Source: a virus. Taken from it: a DNA stretch of 64,000 nt. Numbering within the stretch: position 1 is the first letter of the stretch; the number at the start of each line of letters is the position of its first letter. Below, piece after piece: positions 31,654 through 42,900 of the stretch. The notes under the pieces are model-generated. The model was not told the origin of the DNA. It saw only the letters and a list, made by a program, of their open reading frames with translations, and ran no database searches. The position numbers and the translations under genes were made by a program. The DNA lies in IMG/VR virus record IMGVR_UViG_3300044620_000592, positions 1-64,000 of that record; one strand, written 5' to 3'.

Positions 31654-34600
31654 TACACTACCTTCCTTAAAGTAAGAGATTGAGAGATTGATTCACCATA
31701 GGAAAACTCTTGAGAAATGACCCAGTAATCTTGATTGGATATATCGAATGCATCAAGAGATGCAATCCTAATTCTATCACCTAATTGGATTTTTGGCACA
31801 CACATTGTATTAATTGTCATAATGGGAACCGGATCGCTAACTTTATCAATAATAAACTTAGCTATTTTTTGTGCATGGTCTACTGAAGTTATGTAGGGGC
31901 TTTCAATTGTTAATTCTTTTAATCCATATTTTCTAATATTTTCAGAAAGAGATTCTTTCTTTTCGGTAACTTGCGCGGTGTTTTCAACAGATATTACAGG
32001 TATGCCATAAATGGCAAATCCAGAAACAATATTTGATCTAGGGTCTTCGCCTTGAAGATACACATGCGTATCATATGCAACATTTGCAGAAGCAGATACA
32101 ATTACTCTTGCGGTATATGGGTTGCTTTCAAATTTTAGAATGTCAATAGTATTAGGCTCGTCATCAATTATTCCGGTTGCAATTGGGGATAAAACTGTAA
32201 CAGCTGGCTTTTTATCATATGTAACTTCATAATATCTAGCCTCTCTAATCTTTGTATCAATGGGTACTTCGTTAAGAATAGGAGTTCCAAACTTACCTCT
32301 TTCTACATCCAAAAAGAAGTTATCCGATTTTGAACCATATCTGACAATCTCAGTTTGATTACCCTTAGTAAAGGCAAGAAAACCAACATTAGCAAACACA
32401 GGTTCGTTAGTTGTTGATACCCTAATACCCGCAGTATCAGTTAAAATTTCAGTCTGCAGTTTAACAACACCTAAAGAAACACCATCATCAACAGTCCACA
32501 AAGTTTCTGGCTGATCTGAAAGCTTTGATACGCTCGATATTTTTACAACAACTTTATTAGTCTGTATTTGAACATCCAAACTTGAATCTATTATGTTTGT
32601 AGTATCGCTAAAGTCATATTGCTTTATAGCATGCTGATTAATTGATGGTTCAAAAAAACGGTTGTAGTGTTCATATCGGCCATAACCCTCTTCATCAATA
32701 TAGAATCTCCCAAGGTCTGCAAGAGTGATTTCATCAATAGCCCCTCTTAAGTGCTCTTGCTCAGAGTACAGGTATGGAAAGACTGCGACATACTCAACCT
32801 GAGATGAGATGTACCTGTCCAAAATTTCTCCTGAGGTAAGGCATCTTTTATAAATAGCGTATTCGTCAATAATAAATTGCCTTGCAATGGCAGGGGCAAC
32901 CTCTTGTGTTGAGAATCTTGCGCCCCTACCTCCGATTGTTGTATCAAAAATATTTGTAACAATCGTGCCATTAATAACATCTGTATCTTTTAATTCACCA
33001 TTAACATAATAAGATAATGTTTTTGTTGCAACTTTATAGGTTACAGCAATATGATAAAACTCGGATTGCAAAAGTTCTGTATTATCCGAAACAAATGATG
33101 TAGTTGTAGTAGGGCCAGTTGTTTTAATTTTAAATCCATGACTTGATACATTGTTATAATAAAACTCAAAGCCATTTGTCGGATTAGAGTTAGCCCAAGA
33201 TGATAAATACTCGCCATCTCCAATGTCAAAATGACCATCATTAAATTTTGCAAGAAGTTCTATCGTAAAATCTTCTTCTTTTATTGCAATAGATGTGTGT
33301 GTAGGTATTCTAATGTAGCCATCGTCAATAAGAAGAATTCCTTTATCAGAATTATCAGAATCTATTCTTTGAGAATAACTTAATTGTGCATTGCTATGAA
33401 TAAAACCATCATTTTGATTATGGACTTCTGAGATATCATAGAGAGAGTACGAGGTAGGGACAGTGCCTGTTAAGTTTCTTGAACCTAAACCATCTCTTGC
33501 GACAACGGATCTAACTTGACTTGCAGGGATAAGAGCCTTTGTTGCTCCAATGAGGGAATGAAGGCTCATTGAAAAATTAGCATTTCCAGAACCATGAAAA
33601 AATTCAATTCTTATGCGGTAAGGATTTCCAGCGATTAATGAAATAGGGTTTGAGGCAAGAGAGATAGATGTATTTTCTTCACTTGAGCTGGCTAACAAAA
33701 GGTCGTCAAGGTACAGACGACCTCCCCCATTTAAGATATCAACAATAAGGCTTTGAGACCCAGTTGTTGTAGGGAAATAGTATCCATCAATAACGCCATT
33801 AAAATATTTTGCATAGGTAGCAGAATTAATAATGCTTACAAAAGTATAATTAGTTAAATTCAAAGCATTAAGTGATGGTTCCCCTGTCTCACGGGGTAAT
33901 GAAATATCAGGAGAATTTACTGTAAGGTCTGGAGCTGCGTAAGCGTTGATGCCTTTAATTCTTTCTTCTACTGATAGATTCTTTTCTAAGGCATCGGCTT
34001 TAATGGTTTTATATGTTAATTCTTTTCCTTCTCTCATACCCCAAAAACGACATCTTAACCCCGGAGCAAGTGTTGTCAAATTCCCATTTTTATCAATTGA
34101 ATCTTCACTAAATGAATATCTTGCAACTCCTCCGAGTTGAGATATCCCTCTGCTATAAGGAAGAACTTGTTTAAAATCTCCCTTGGGGAAGTTTCTTCTT
34201 GAAAGAAGGTTGTTAACAGCCTCGCTTACAGTCTTTCCTTCCAGTAAGAATCCATTTGTAAGTTTTTTTTCGGTTAAATACTTTGACCAATCACTTGCAG
34301 AAACAGATACTGTCATGTCAGAACTAGATGATGACCATTCATCAACGTAAAATTCCCCCATGCTGACATACTCGTATGGGTCAAATGTAACAACTGAGCC
34401 AGCAATGTGAGTTTCTGCATCCGTTTGACCAACTCCTCTTTCAGATACACTAACTGTGTTTGTTGATGTAACGGCATTGCAAAGAATAACTTCTCTATTT
34501 TCTTTATTTGGATTAATTGTAACAATAAAATTATTATTAACCCCTCCTGCTGGGAATATGTCAGAATTGTCAACTGTGAAAGATGATGCTGAATTACTCA

Positions 34601-35576
34601 TATTAGATCTTAAAACGGTGTTAGAAATTACATCATTTGTTTTTTTAATTCGCCATCCAGTTGAAACATTTATTTTTAAATCTTTTTTCATGTATTTTCC
34701 ATACAACGAAGAGTTATTAAAGATATTCCAATCTTTTCCTGTGTTATCTAACTTCAAAGTAAGCTTAGGACTTGAAGAACCGCCGATTGGGAGGTTGCTT
34801 TCATGAATGTCTCTTGCTCTTGAGATGCTGTAGTCAATTACATGGTCTGTAATATCGACTTCATATATTGGGGAAATTTCATGAATTCTTGCATAGTCTA
34901 ATCCATTCTTCGTAGAGAGAATAGTTATTTCAATTCTCTTTGCTAAAAATGAAGATGCTATAGCGTTATTACTATTTAAATAAACTTCTTTATAATACTC
35001 ATCATCATTTAAGGTGAATGTCTTATCTAAGATGTCGACTAATGAAGAGTTCTTTACTTTAACTCTAAAACTTTTAACTTGTCCATAGTATTCAGATGTT
35101 GTAATTTTAATCTTATTAACTTTTCTTTCTTCAAAAGCAAAAGTAATAACTGGCGATGAGGCAAATACGCCATTAGCAGCGCTTCTTGTTTTAGACCACC
35201 ACCCAAACTCATAATCGCCATCAAGTTTGCTATCTGTATCAACACTTGTTGGCATACAATGCCAAGTACCATCAGCCGTAATAATCTTGCCATTTTTAGC
35301 AAGAGCATCTGTTACGGCCCATGTAAAAGATTCTCTTTCGTAGCCATTAATCATCTGCTCTTCTGTGCAGTAATAACCAATTGAGCCTTCTGATTTTACA
35401 ATGTGAGCATCGGTATTGGTAATATTCGCATTCCCCGTCAGGGCATTTTCCAAGGTGATATGTCTGCTATCCAACAAGTCAATTGTAATTTTTGGCTTAA
35501 CATTCTGAGCTGTTGCTTCAATAGCATTATTGAAATAATTTGATAAATTTGCTCCATATGTATTTTTTGTTAACAT
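31653..35576 (-). CDS. Large minor tail protein with PA14-like and LamG-like domains (1307 aa)
   Basis: The N-terminal 240 residues are beta-rich (carbohydrate-binding-like), followed by a MSNSASSFTVDNSDIFPAG module also seen in a small virion protein at 63166-63510. Residues about 570-675 resemble a PA14 lectin domain (YFPTTTG, GGRLYLDDLLL, IRIEFFHGS). Residues about 755-915 match a LamG/concanavalin fold (FTIELLAKF, FYHIAVTY, YYVNGELKD). Two sugar-binding-type domains suggest a host-glycan adhesin at the tail tip. It overlaps both neighbouring genes by one base. Confidence 0.8.
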   Translation of the reverse strand: MLTKNTYGANLSNYFNNAIEATAQNVKPKITIDLLDSRHITLENALTGNANITNTDAHIVKSEGSIGYYCTEEQMINGYERESFTWAVTDALAKNGKIITADGTWHCMPTSVDTDSKLDGDYEFGWWSKTRSAANGVFASSPVITFAFEERKVNKIKITTSEYYGQVKSFRVKVKNSSLVDILDKTFTLNDDEYYKEVYLNSNNAIASSFLAKRIEITILSTKNGLDYARIHEISPIYEVDITDHVIDYSISRARDIHESNLPIGGSSSPKLTLKLDNTGKDWNIFNNSSLYGKYMKKDLKINVSTGWRIKKTNDVISNTVLRSNMSNSASSFTVDNSDIFPAGGVNNNFIVTINPNKENREVILCNAVTSTNTVSVSERGVGQTDAETHIAGSVVTFDPYEYVSMGEFYVDEWSSSSSDMTVSVSASDWSKYLTEKKLTNGFLLEGKTVSEAVNNLLSRRNFPKGDFKQVLPYSRGISQLGGVARYSFSEDSIDKNGNLTTLAPGLRCRFWGMREGKELTYKTIKADALEKNLSVEERIKGINAYAAPDLTVNSPDISLPRETGEPSLNALNLTNYTFVSIINSATYAKYFNGVIDGYYFPTTTGSQSLIVDILNGGGRLYLDDLLLASSSEENTSISLASNPISLIAGNPYRIRIEFFHGSGNANFSMSLHSLIGATKALIPASQVRSVVARDGLGSRNLTGTVPTSYSLYDISEVHNQNDGFIHSNAQLSYSQRIDSDNSDKGILLIDDGYIRIPTHTSIAIKEEDFTIELLAKFNDGHFDIGDGEYLSSWANSNPTNGFEFYYNNVSSHGFKIKTTGPTTTTSFVSDNTELLQSEFYHIAVTYKVATKTLSYYVNGELKDTDVINGTIVTNIFDTTIGGRGARFSTQEVAPAIARQFIIDEYAIYKRCLTSGEILDRYISSQVEYVAVFPYLYSEQEHLRGAIDEITLADLGRFYIDEEGYGRYEHYNRFFEPSINQHAIKQYDFSDTTNIIDSSLDVQIQTNKVVVKISSVSKLSDQPETLWTVDDGVSLGVVKLQTEILTDTAGIRVSTTNEPVFANVGFLAFTKGNQTEIVRYGSKSDNFFLDVERGKFGTPILNEVPIDTKIREARYYEVTYDKKPAVTVLSPIATGIIDDEPNTIDILKFESNPYTARVIVSASANVAYDTHVYLQGEDPRSNIVSGFAIYGIPVISVENTAQVTEKKESLSENIRKYGLKELTIESPYITSVDHAQKIAKFIIDKVSDPVPIMTINTMCVPKIQLGDRIRIASLDAFDISNQDYWVISQEFSYGESISQSLTLRKVV

Positions 35577-36568
35577 TACACCTCTTCCAAAGTTAAATTA
35601 CAGTCATACAAGTATACACCTTCATTAACATATCTTCTAACAAGTGTCTCTGAATACCCCCTGACAAAGACTGTATAAGAGGTCTCAGTATACGCTGTAA
35701 GGCCATTCTCGTCTTGATTAAGGACTTTTAAAACATGTGCATCTGGGTCTTCAGCTATTGAGTTTAGAAAATCCCTGCCGTGTCTGAGGTCAACTGTGTC
35801 CTCCATTGAGTTAGGAAGCATTGACCAAGAAAGATTAAATGTTCTTCTTCCAGAACTTGTAGCTCTTTTATAGTATCTATTACTTCTATTATCCCAATTT
35901 CTATTTTCAATAAATAATGGAGACAATGAAGAATCAAAAACTCTATTGTGATTAGTCAATGGCTTATTGTCTAAAGTGAATAATGTTCTTATTGACGTAT
36001 CATCAATATAAGATGGAGAGAGCCTAATAGGGGGTTTTACAATTGACTTAACTATTATTGGCAACTGCGCTTCTAGAGTTGAAATTGTTTTAGTTCTAAA
36101 GTCTGCAGAAGCAGAAATTGAAGCAACTGATTTTAATAAGGTGAGTTTTATAGCACTTGTTGTCGAAGTAGAGACAATATGAGCATCTGATACGAATCTA
36201 GTCACCTTTTGGCATGAGGCCGATGCCGATGTTTCTATATTAACCGTAGAAGATGCTGTTGCTATTTTCTGAGTTGTCCCAGTAAGTTCAGATTGGATAT
36301 GAACAATTGATAAAACATTTAAAATCTCTAATAAGATTGTATCTTTTACTCCCTCAATTTCAATTGAGGATTGAATTTCAACAATCTTTCTTAGGAAGGG
36401 CGTATCAAAAGATGACTCTATTGCAATTGATGAAGATACACATGCAACACGGACAGCAGATGATTCAACTTGAGAATTTACTTGAATGAATGTTTCGACC
36501 TTGACTCCGCCAATATAGAAGTCAATATCATTAACTTTGGGGCTTATCTCGTAATATTCATCAGCCAT
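35576..36568 (-). CDS. Distal tail-like protein with repeated N-terminal beta segments (330 aa)
   Basis: The N-terminal 170 residues contain several degenerate beta repeats ending in S-(A/S)-x-I-x-(S/T). The C-terminal 130 residues are paralogous to the next gene: H-N-R-x-F-x-S-S, R-x-T-F-N-L-S-W, LPN-x-x-x-DTVD-x-R-x-GRDFL and ETLVRRYV. It follows the tape measure in gene order, so it probably forms a tail-tip ring. Confidence 0.75.
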   Translation of the reverse strand: MADEYYEISPKVNDIDFYIGGVKVETFIQVNSQVESSAVRVACVSSSIAIESSFDTPFLRKIVEIQSSIEIEGVKDTILLEILNVLSIVHIQSELTGTTQKIATASSTVNIETSASASCQKVTRFVSDAHIVSTSTTSAIKLTLLKSVASISASADFRTKTISTLEAQLPIIVKSIVKPPIRLSPSYIDDTSIRTLFTLDNKPLTNHNRVFDSSLSPLFIENRNWDNRSNRYYKRATSSGRRTFNLSWSMLPNSMEDTVDLRHGRDFLNSIAEDPDAHVLKVLNQDENGLTAYTETSYTVFVRGYSETLVRRYVNEGVYLYDCNLTLEEV

Positions 36569-36987
36569 TATTGTTCACCCAATTCAACAGATACATCGTA
36601 ATAAGAGCATGCAGATTTTATATCTCTTCTTACTAACTTTTCAGTATAAGAATTAACAAAGCAAGTGTATGTCTTGAAGTCGTCTGCGGGAGAGAGCTTT
36701 ATTGAAACCGTTACTGTTCCTCTTGTATTTGCGAGGGCTGACAGATAGTCTCGACCTCTTCTCCCATCAACCGTGTGGTCAGTATTATTTGGAAGATATG
36801 TAAAATCTAAACTAAATGTTCTTTTATTCTTTCTAATGTATCTTCTAATTTTTCCTCTTGAAAGTTCAACATCAGATCCGGCCTGCTCAACGGATGAGTT
36901 AAACTTGCGATTATGTTCTGTAATCTCTTGTCCATTAATTGACAATAGATGGATTAGACCTGTCTGCTGGTTTGGAATTGGTGCCAT
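36568..36987 (-). CDS. Distal tail-like protein, paralogue of the next gene (139 aa)
   Basis: Almost the whole protein aligns by eye with the C-terminal part of the 330-residue gene: EHNRKFNSS, KRTFSLDFTYLPNN, HTVDGRRGRDYLS, and YTEKLVRRDI. It sits directly after the tape measure, the usual place of Dit-type proteins that connect the tube to the baseplate. A tandem duplication within the tail operon is the simplest origin. Confidence 0.75.
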   Translation of the reverse strand: MAPIPNQQTGLIHLLSINGQEITEHNRKFNSSVEQAGSDVELSRGKIRRYIRKNKRTFSLDFTYLPNNTDHTVDGRRGRDYLSALANTRGTVTVSIKLSPADDFKTYTCFVNSYTEKLVRRDIKSACSYYDVSVELGEQ

Positions 36988-39900
36988 TATAGACCTCGAT
37001 TAATTCCGCTATAGGTTGAGATTGTTGTATTATTCAACCCCGCTGCTTTTTGATTTTGCGGAGCAATAGTAACATTATAGTCTTTCATCATTGACTCAAA
37101 CCACTGCTTTTCGCCAATAAAGTTCTCAACATAGATATGGGTTGTTGATGTGGAAGTAGATTGACCATTTACTGGACCAGAGTAAGATGGGGCTTTAGGA
37201 GTATTGAATCTCATGTTGTTCATTGCTTGCAAAGCAGCAATGCCAATGTTCTTAACTGCTGATGCATTGACTACATATTCACCGCCATGAAGAAGAGCAG
37301 GAACACCTTGCGAGCCAAATCCTGGAATTATTCCTCCATTAGCTCTGCTGATCAATCCGCCATTAAAATTACCAATTCCAAAATCATCTTCTTTATTTTT
37401 CATAGCCTTACGAAGAGCAATTCTGGCTAATGCAATCCTTTTCGTAGCAGCAGTAATTCTAGCTTCAATTTCAGGTGTTGAAATACCACCTCTTCCAACA
37501 GAAAATCCAAGTAAATTATTCCTTAATTCATTGGCACTTGTAGTGAAAGGTCTAGAGAACCCAGTAAAGCCTATTCCATTAAATGAATCACCACGCTCCA
37601 ACCTTTGAACAGCATCTGAGTAATCACCAATAATTTCAATACTTGGGTCTATTGATTTCATTGTTTCTGAAAGTTCAGATGCAACCTTAAAAGAATATTT
37701 GCTCATACTTCCAGGATAAATAACCTTTGCACCTAATGGCTTCATTACCATTTCATATATTGCACCAAGAATTCTATTAGAAGCAATTGATGCTAAAGTC
37801 GTTTGTTTTCCACTCGTATCGGCATAAGAATTCCACATTCCAACCTTAAAACCTGTAACGGGATAATGATTTTTATCATACATTTGACCGATTTCAAACG
37901 ACATTGAACTTAATTGTGAAATACCATCATCTAGAATTTGACCAACAGTAATTCTTCCAGAAGTAGCAGTATCCATTACTAGTGATGTTCTCATTTTGCC
38001 TAATAACTCTGGATCAACTACACCAGCTTTCATTAATGATTCAAATGAATCCATATTATTAAAAATAGGAGATTTTGTAAAAAACTTTTTATTAGAATAA
38101 ATTATTGCAGATCTTTGATAATGGTCCGTAAGCGAATTGGTTCTTTGTACAATTTGATTTACTATATTACTTGCATAATTAGGATCAACAATATGCTCTT
38201 GACTTCTTACTGCTTCAAAGAAATTAGACATAGTAAAATCGTTTTCTCTGAAGTCTTTCATCATTAGATCAATATGAGTTTTTCTTTTTGGCATATTTGC
38301 TGGCATATTAAATCCCATGCCTGACATATAATCATAGTGTTGTTCAATATATTTTCTTACAAATTGATTAGGGTTTTTACTATTTAAAAATAAATTTATT
38401 AAATCATCAAACTGCATAGGTCTAACTTGGTTCAAGTTGTCAATAGTTATTGCTGGGTAACTAAAAGCATTTCTATCACCCATAATTTGATCAATTAAAG
38501 TTTTAATTCCAACTTTTGTGCCAGGTTTTATAGCCCTTTTACCATTTGAAAGTATCCTTCCAGAATAGTCTTCAAAATCAATCATTGCTCTTGTAAAACT
38601 TCCAGTACGACCTTTTTTACTTTCTAAAATATTTGAAAGAACATTTTCTTTTATTAATCTATTTTGTTCAACTCTTAAGAAAGATGGGCTTACTAGATAG
38701 TCATTATACATAGAGAGCCAATCTTCACTAGTATTTCCAAAATTAGAGAAAGTTTTTGAAGGGATTAAATAGTCAGATATTTTAGAAATAATCTTTTTCT
38801 GTGGTTTTGGTGTTTTTGGTAGCCCTAATTTATTTCCATACCTTGTACCAAAAATTTTTGAAACTAAGTTTGGATAACTTCTAGTAGTTTGAGCTGGATT
38901 AAACTCCTTTATTGATTTAACCATTGGAGATCTTTCATCAAAATAGTGGAACCATGCTTCGGGACCAACTTTTATAGGCCTGCCAGCAATGTCGACAGTA
39001 GGAGTTGGCGGTTTAATAACCTCTTTTAAATGCCTTGCTTCAGAATAAATTCTGTTCAAAGGTTTGTTATTGTTAATAAATGTCCAATAACTATTTGATA
39101 AAGAATCTTGGACTCTTGGCAAGAAGGTGCTTGGGTTTCTTGGAGCGTTAAGCCCAAAGACAGTATCAGGTCCAATCAATGAAACAGCAGATTGAAGACC
39201 GGCTAAGGTTCTATCCTTACCACTAAGACCTTCATTATGAATATCAAATGTTCTTTCTAGAGGGAAATAAGCGCCAGTGATTGGGTTAAATTCAGTTAGG
39301 GTTTTTGCCAATCCAGCGCCTGCTCTTACCGATGGCAAATCCAACATGGTTGGTTTTCCACTTGGATGAACATGTTCATATTTTGGATTAGTAGCTCTAT
39401 TAAGCATAACTGCAGAACCTGTAAAGCCGGAACCAGTTTGTGAACCATATATCTCAGCCATCAATCGATTACTAGCCCAGTTTTTAGCAGCAACAAAAGG
39501 CTTCTTAACAGCCGACTTTATCTTTCCCCAGATACTCTTTTTCTGCTCTTGCGCTTGTTCTTTTGCCATTTCACCAATGCGTTGCATCTCAAAAGCGGAT
39601 AAAAAATCAGCCTTTCTAAAGTCAGCAGCAGATGCAGGTTTCTTTTCATCAGGCTTCTTGCCCTTTACAAGACCACCCTTGTAGTAGCCAAAAGCGCCTA
39701 CAGCGTCAGCATCAGGAGAATAGGCACCAAAGCTATCAAAATTTCTTGCATTTTTTGGCCCTTTTACTATTTTTTTAAAACTATCAATCCAAATAGGCTT
39801 ACTAAAAGGCATTGTAATCTTGTCGAATCCTTTAGGTTTGTTTCTAAAATAATTAACATAAGCATCTTTAGATGCTTTAGTATTAAATGCCCCCTTGTCG

Positions 39901-42900
39901 GAGCCAAAATTTTTAAATGGATCATATCCAAGTTGACTTATATAACTCATATTTGGGTTAAAGTTTTCTGGGAGAGGGAATTCCTGCTCAGGAGAACGGT
40001 ATTTCTTTAATTTTTCAGGTTTGCCTTTGAAAAGCCCTCTTTCAAGACTTAATAAATGACTTCTATCAAAACCGTGCTTACCTGTACCAAGTGGAGGATT
40101 TAGAAGCGTGGCCCCAGCAGGAAAACCAGGGGAATTTACTGGAACATTTCTTATCCAGCCAAATATTGCAATTCTATTTTTAACAACCATTTGTTGAAGT
40201 TTTGTTGCTAAGTCTGCTGTTTTTCCAAATTCAAGACCTCCATATGCAACCCATGTATCGTCAGCAGTACGCAAACCACCGCCCATCCATCCATCGCTTG
40301 TTTTTGCGCGACCAAACCAATCTGGTTTCTTACCCCAATTTTTTCCTCGGCTAGATTCGCCTTTGCCAATCGTATCCATATAGGCTTCAGTAAAACCACC
40401 ATTGTTTTGTTGCCAATTCCACTCTGCTTGTGCTGGATCTTCTTTTATCTTTTTATCGGGTGCTCTCTCAGGTGCTTTAGATTTACCACCCGTGACCATC
40501 TTCTTCGGTTTCTTAATAGCACCACCCTTTGCAAAAGAATCAATCATTCCACCATTTGCAAAAGGCTTTGGCTTATATGTTCCTTGGTTGATTTGTTGCA
40601 TCATTCCCCAGCCGTACTTGTTAACGGCTGAGTTTCTTACAACAAATTCACCACCATGAAGAATTGCTGGTATACCTTGCTGTACTGGGCCTTCTGTTGG
40701 GCCGCCCTTTGAGTATGGCAACATACCGCCCATTTCATAAAGTTTATATCCGTCATACCCTTCACTTCTGGAACCGGTGTTATAAGCATTCCTAACCATC
40801 GTAAGAATTCTTGAATTCTTCGTTTGCTTTATTGCAGGGTTTTCTGTAAGGAATTTTTTAAACTTATTAGCGGATGAATCGACTGGGGGTTTTGTGAAAA
40901 TTGTAAATGCGTCTGTAAGATAATCAACTAATAGATTTCTATCAGCATTGCGATAATTAGCAAACATAACGCGAGCCAGTTGATTTGGAGTAACTTTACC
41001 TTTTTTAAGATTATTAAGACCTGTTTCATTACCGGTTCCTCCCCCAGTGCCAGTTCCACCAGCGCCAGCTCCAGATCCACCAGCGCCAGTTCCACCACCA
41101 CCGCTACCACCGCTACTGCTAGACCCACCCGCACCAGCAGGGTTTACAATGTCTTGATAGGCTGTATATGTCGTTAGAAGTTTGGAGAAAGCTTCACTAT
41201 TTGTATCAATAACTGTTGTTAAAGTTTGTGAAAGGCCTGTGTACTTTCTTGTTAAGGCATCAATACTTGCGTCAATTGTCTTGCTCCAAATCCCAGTAGG
41301 ACCAAAAGGATTATTTTCAGTAAGTGTTTTGCCAATTGCTGCAAGAGAAGATGTCAAAGGACCAGAAGCATTAACTCCAAGTTGACCTAATGCGCCACCA
41401 AAGGATTCTGAAAAAACTGTTCCCATACTGTTAGCAATAGATTTTGCTCCAACAAAACCATTACCACCATCAATTAACTGATTGAGCATTGTGTTGAATT
41501 CTTCAGCAGTGGTTGGAGGGAATTGTGTAATCTTCTTTGCAGCCTCTGTAAAGGACTTAATCATTTCATCAAAGTACTTGGAAGCATTTTCTTTTGCTTC
41601 CTTGATTGAATCAATCATCACCTTACGGTTTTCTTCAGCAAGCTCCTTTACGCGCTCATCTCTAATTACACCAATACTCTTAGTATCTTCTGTGTCTTGC
41701 CTTGCCCCCGCATCGGCAATTGCTCTTGCTTCATCAATTTGCCCAGCATAAACTGCCATCGCATAATTACGTCTAGTATTAAGACGGTTAAGGGCTCTTT
41801 GCTCTTCGGCTTCTCTAAGTTTGTTTTGGTATTCTTGCTCTTTTGTAAGTTTTTCTTCAGCTTTTGCAACATCCTCAATTTTTTTAATTTGAGCATCATA
41901 AATTAAAAGAGATGCTTCTTTTTGATCTTTCAACGAGTTTGTTATAGATTCAACAACAGCAGTCATTGCATCCTTAATACGGCTTGCAATTTCTTCTTGG
42001 ACTTCTTTCTTGATGTCTTTTAGCGCTTGAGCTGCTCTCTTTGCTAATTCCTTAGCGCCTTCATCAGCGCCTTCAGATAAACCTTCACCAGTTGCATTGG
42101 CAATTTGCTCTTGCATTGGGTCTGTATCAACCTCAACATTATCGTCTTTCTTGCCCTTGCCGCCTAGTGTGACTTTTCCTTTTGAAGCATCAATACCGCC
42201 CTTCTTTAAACCACCAAGTTTGTTTTTGATACCCTTAGCAGATTTATCAATAAGGCCATTAACAGCACCTGTTGCTTTATCAACTGTGCTATTGACAACG
42301 CTAGTTGCTGAATCGACCATTCCTTTTGCGCCATTTACTACGCTTCTAAATTTATTATTAATACCTTTAAATTTGTCACCAATTCCAAAAGGTAGCATTG
42401 ATGCGAGTTTTAATACTCCAGTTATTGGCCAAACTAGATATTCAATCATCCCTTTAGCAAGAAGGCCAATAAGGCTAACAACTCCCTTTACAAGACCACC
42501 AGCAAGGCTGACTATAACTTTAAATCCAATTGCAAAAGCATTAACAAAAAATTCAGCAGCAAAAGCTACAGCAGCCATTAAGAAAGAGAATGCTTTCTTC
42601 CAATTACCTTGGAATAGCGATACAACTGCTCCAACAATGTTTATAATCATATAAAGGTATGGCTTAATGAACTTCTCAACAATCATTTTGAAAACATTAG
42701 CTACAAACTTAAAGACTACTGCAATACCAGAGAATGCTTTACCAAGACCTTGGACAGCACCTTCTGAGCCTTTTGCTCCGTTTCCAAAATGAGCAAACAA
42801 GTCAATAATAGGGCGGACAAGTTCAAGAACTGCATCTTTAACAGTAGTAAATGCCTCTTTAACAGTTTTAATTCCAGAAGATCCCGCTTTCTTAAAACTG

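Noticed and set aside
42097-42654. Plus-strand frame of 185 codons with hydrophobic stretches
   Set aside because: It lies antisense to the tape measure gene, in a region with strong coding signal on the minus strand, and has Pro/Ser-rich shadow composition.
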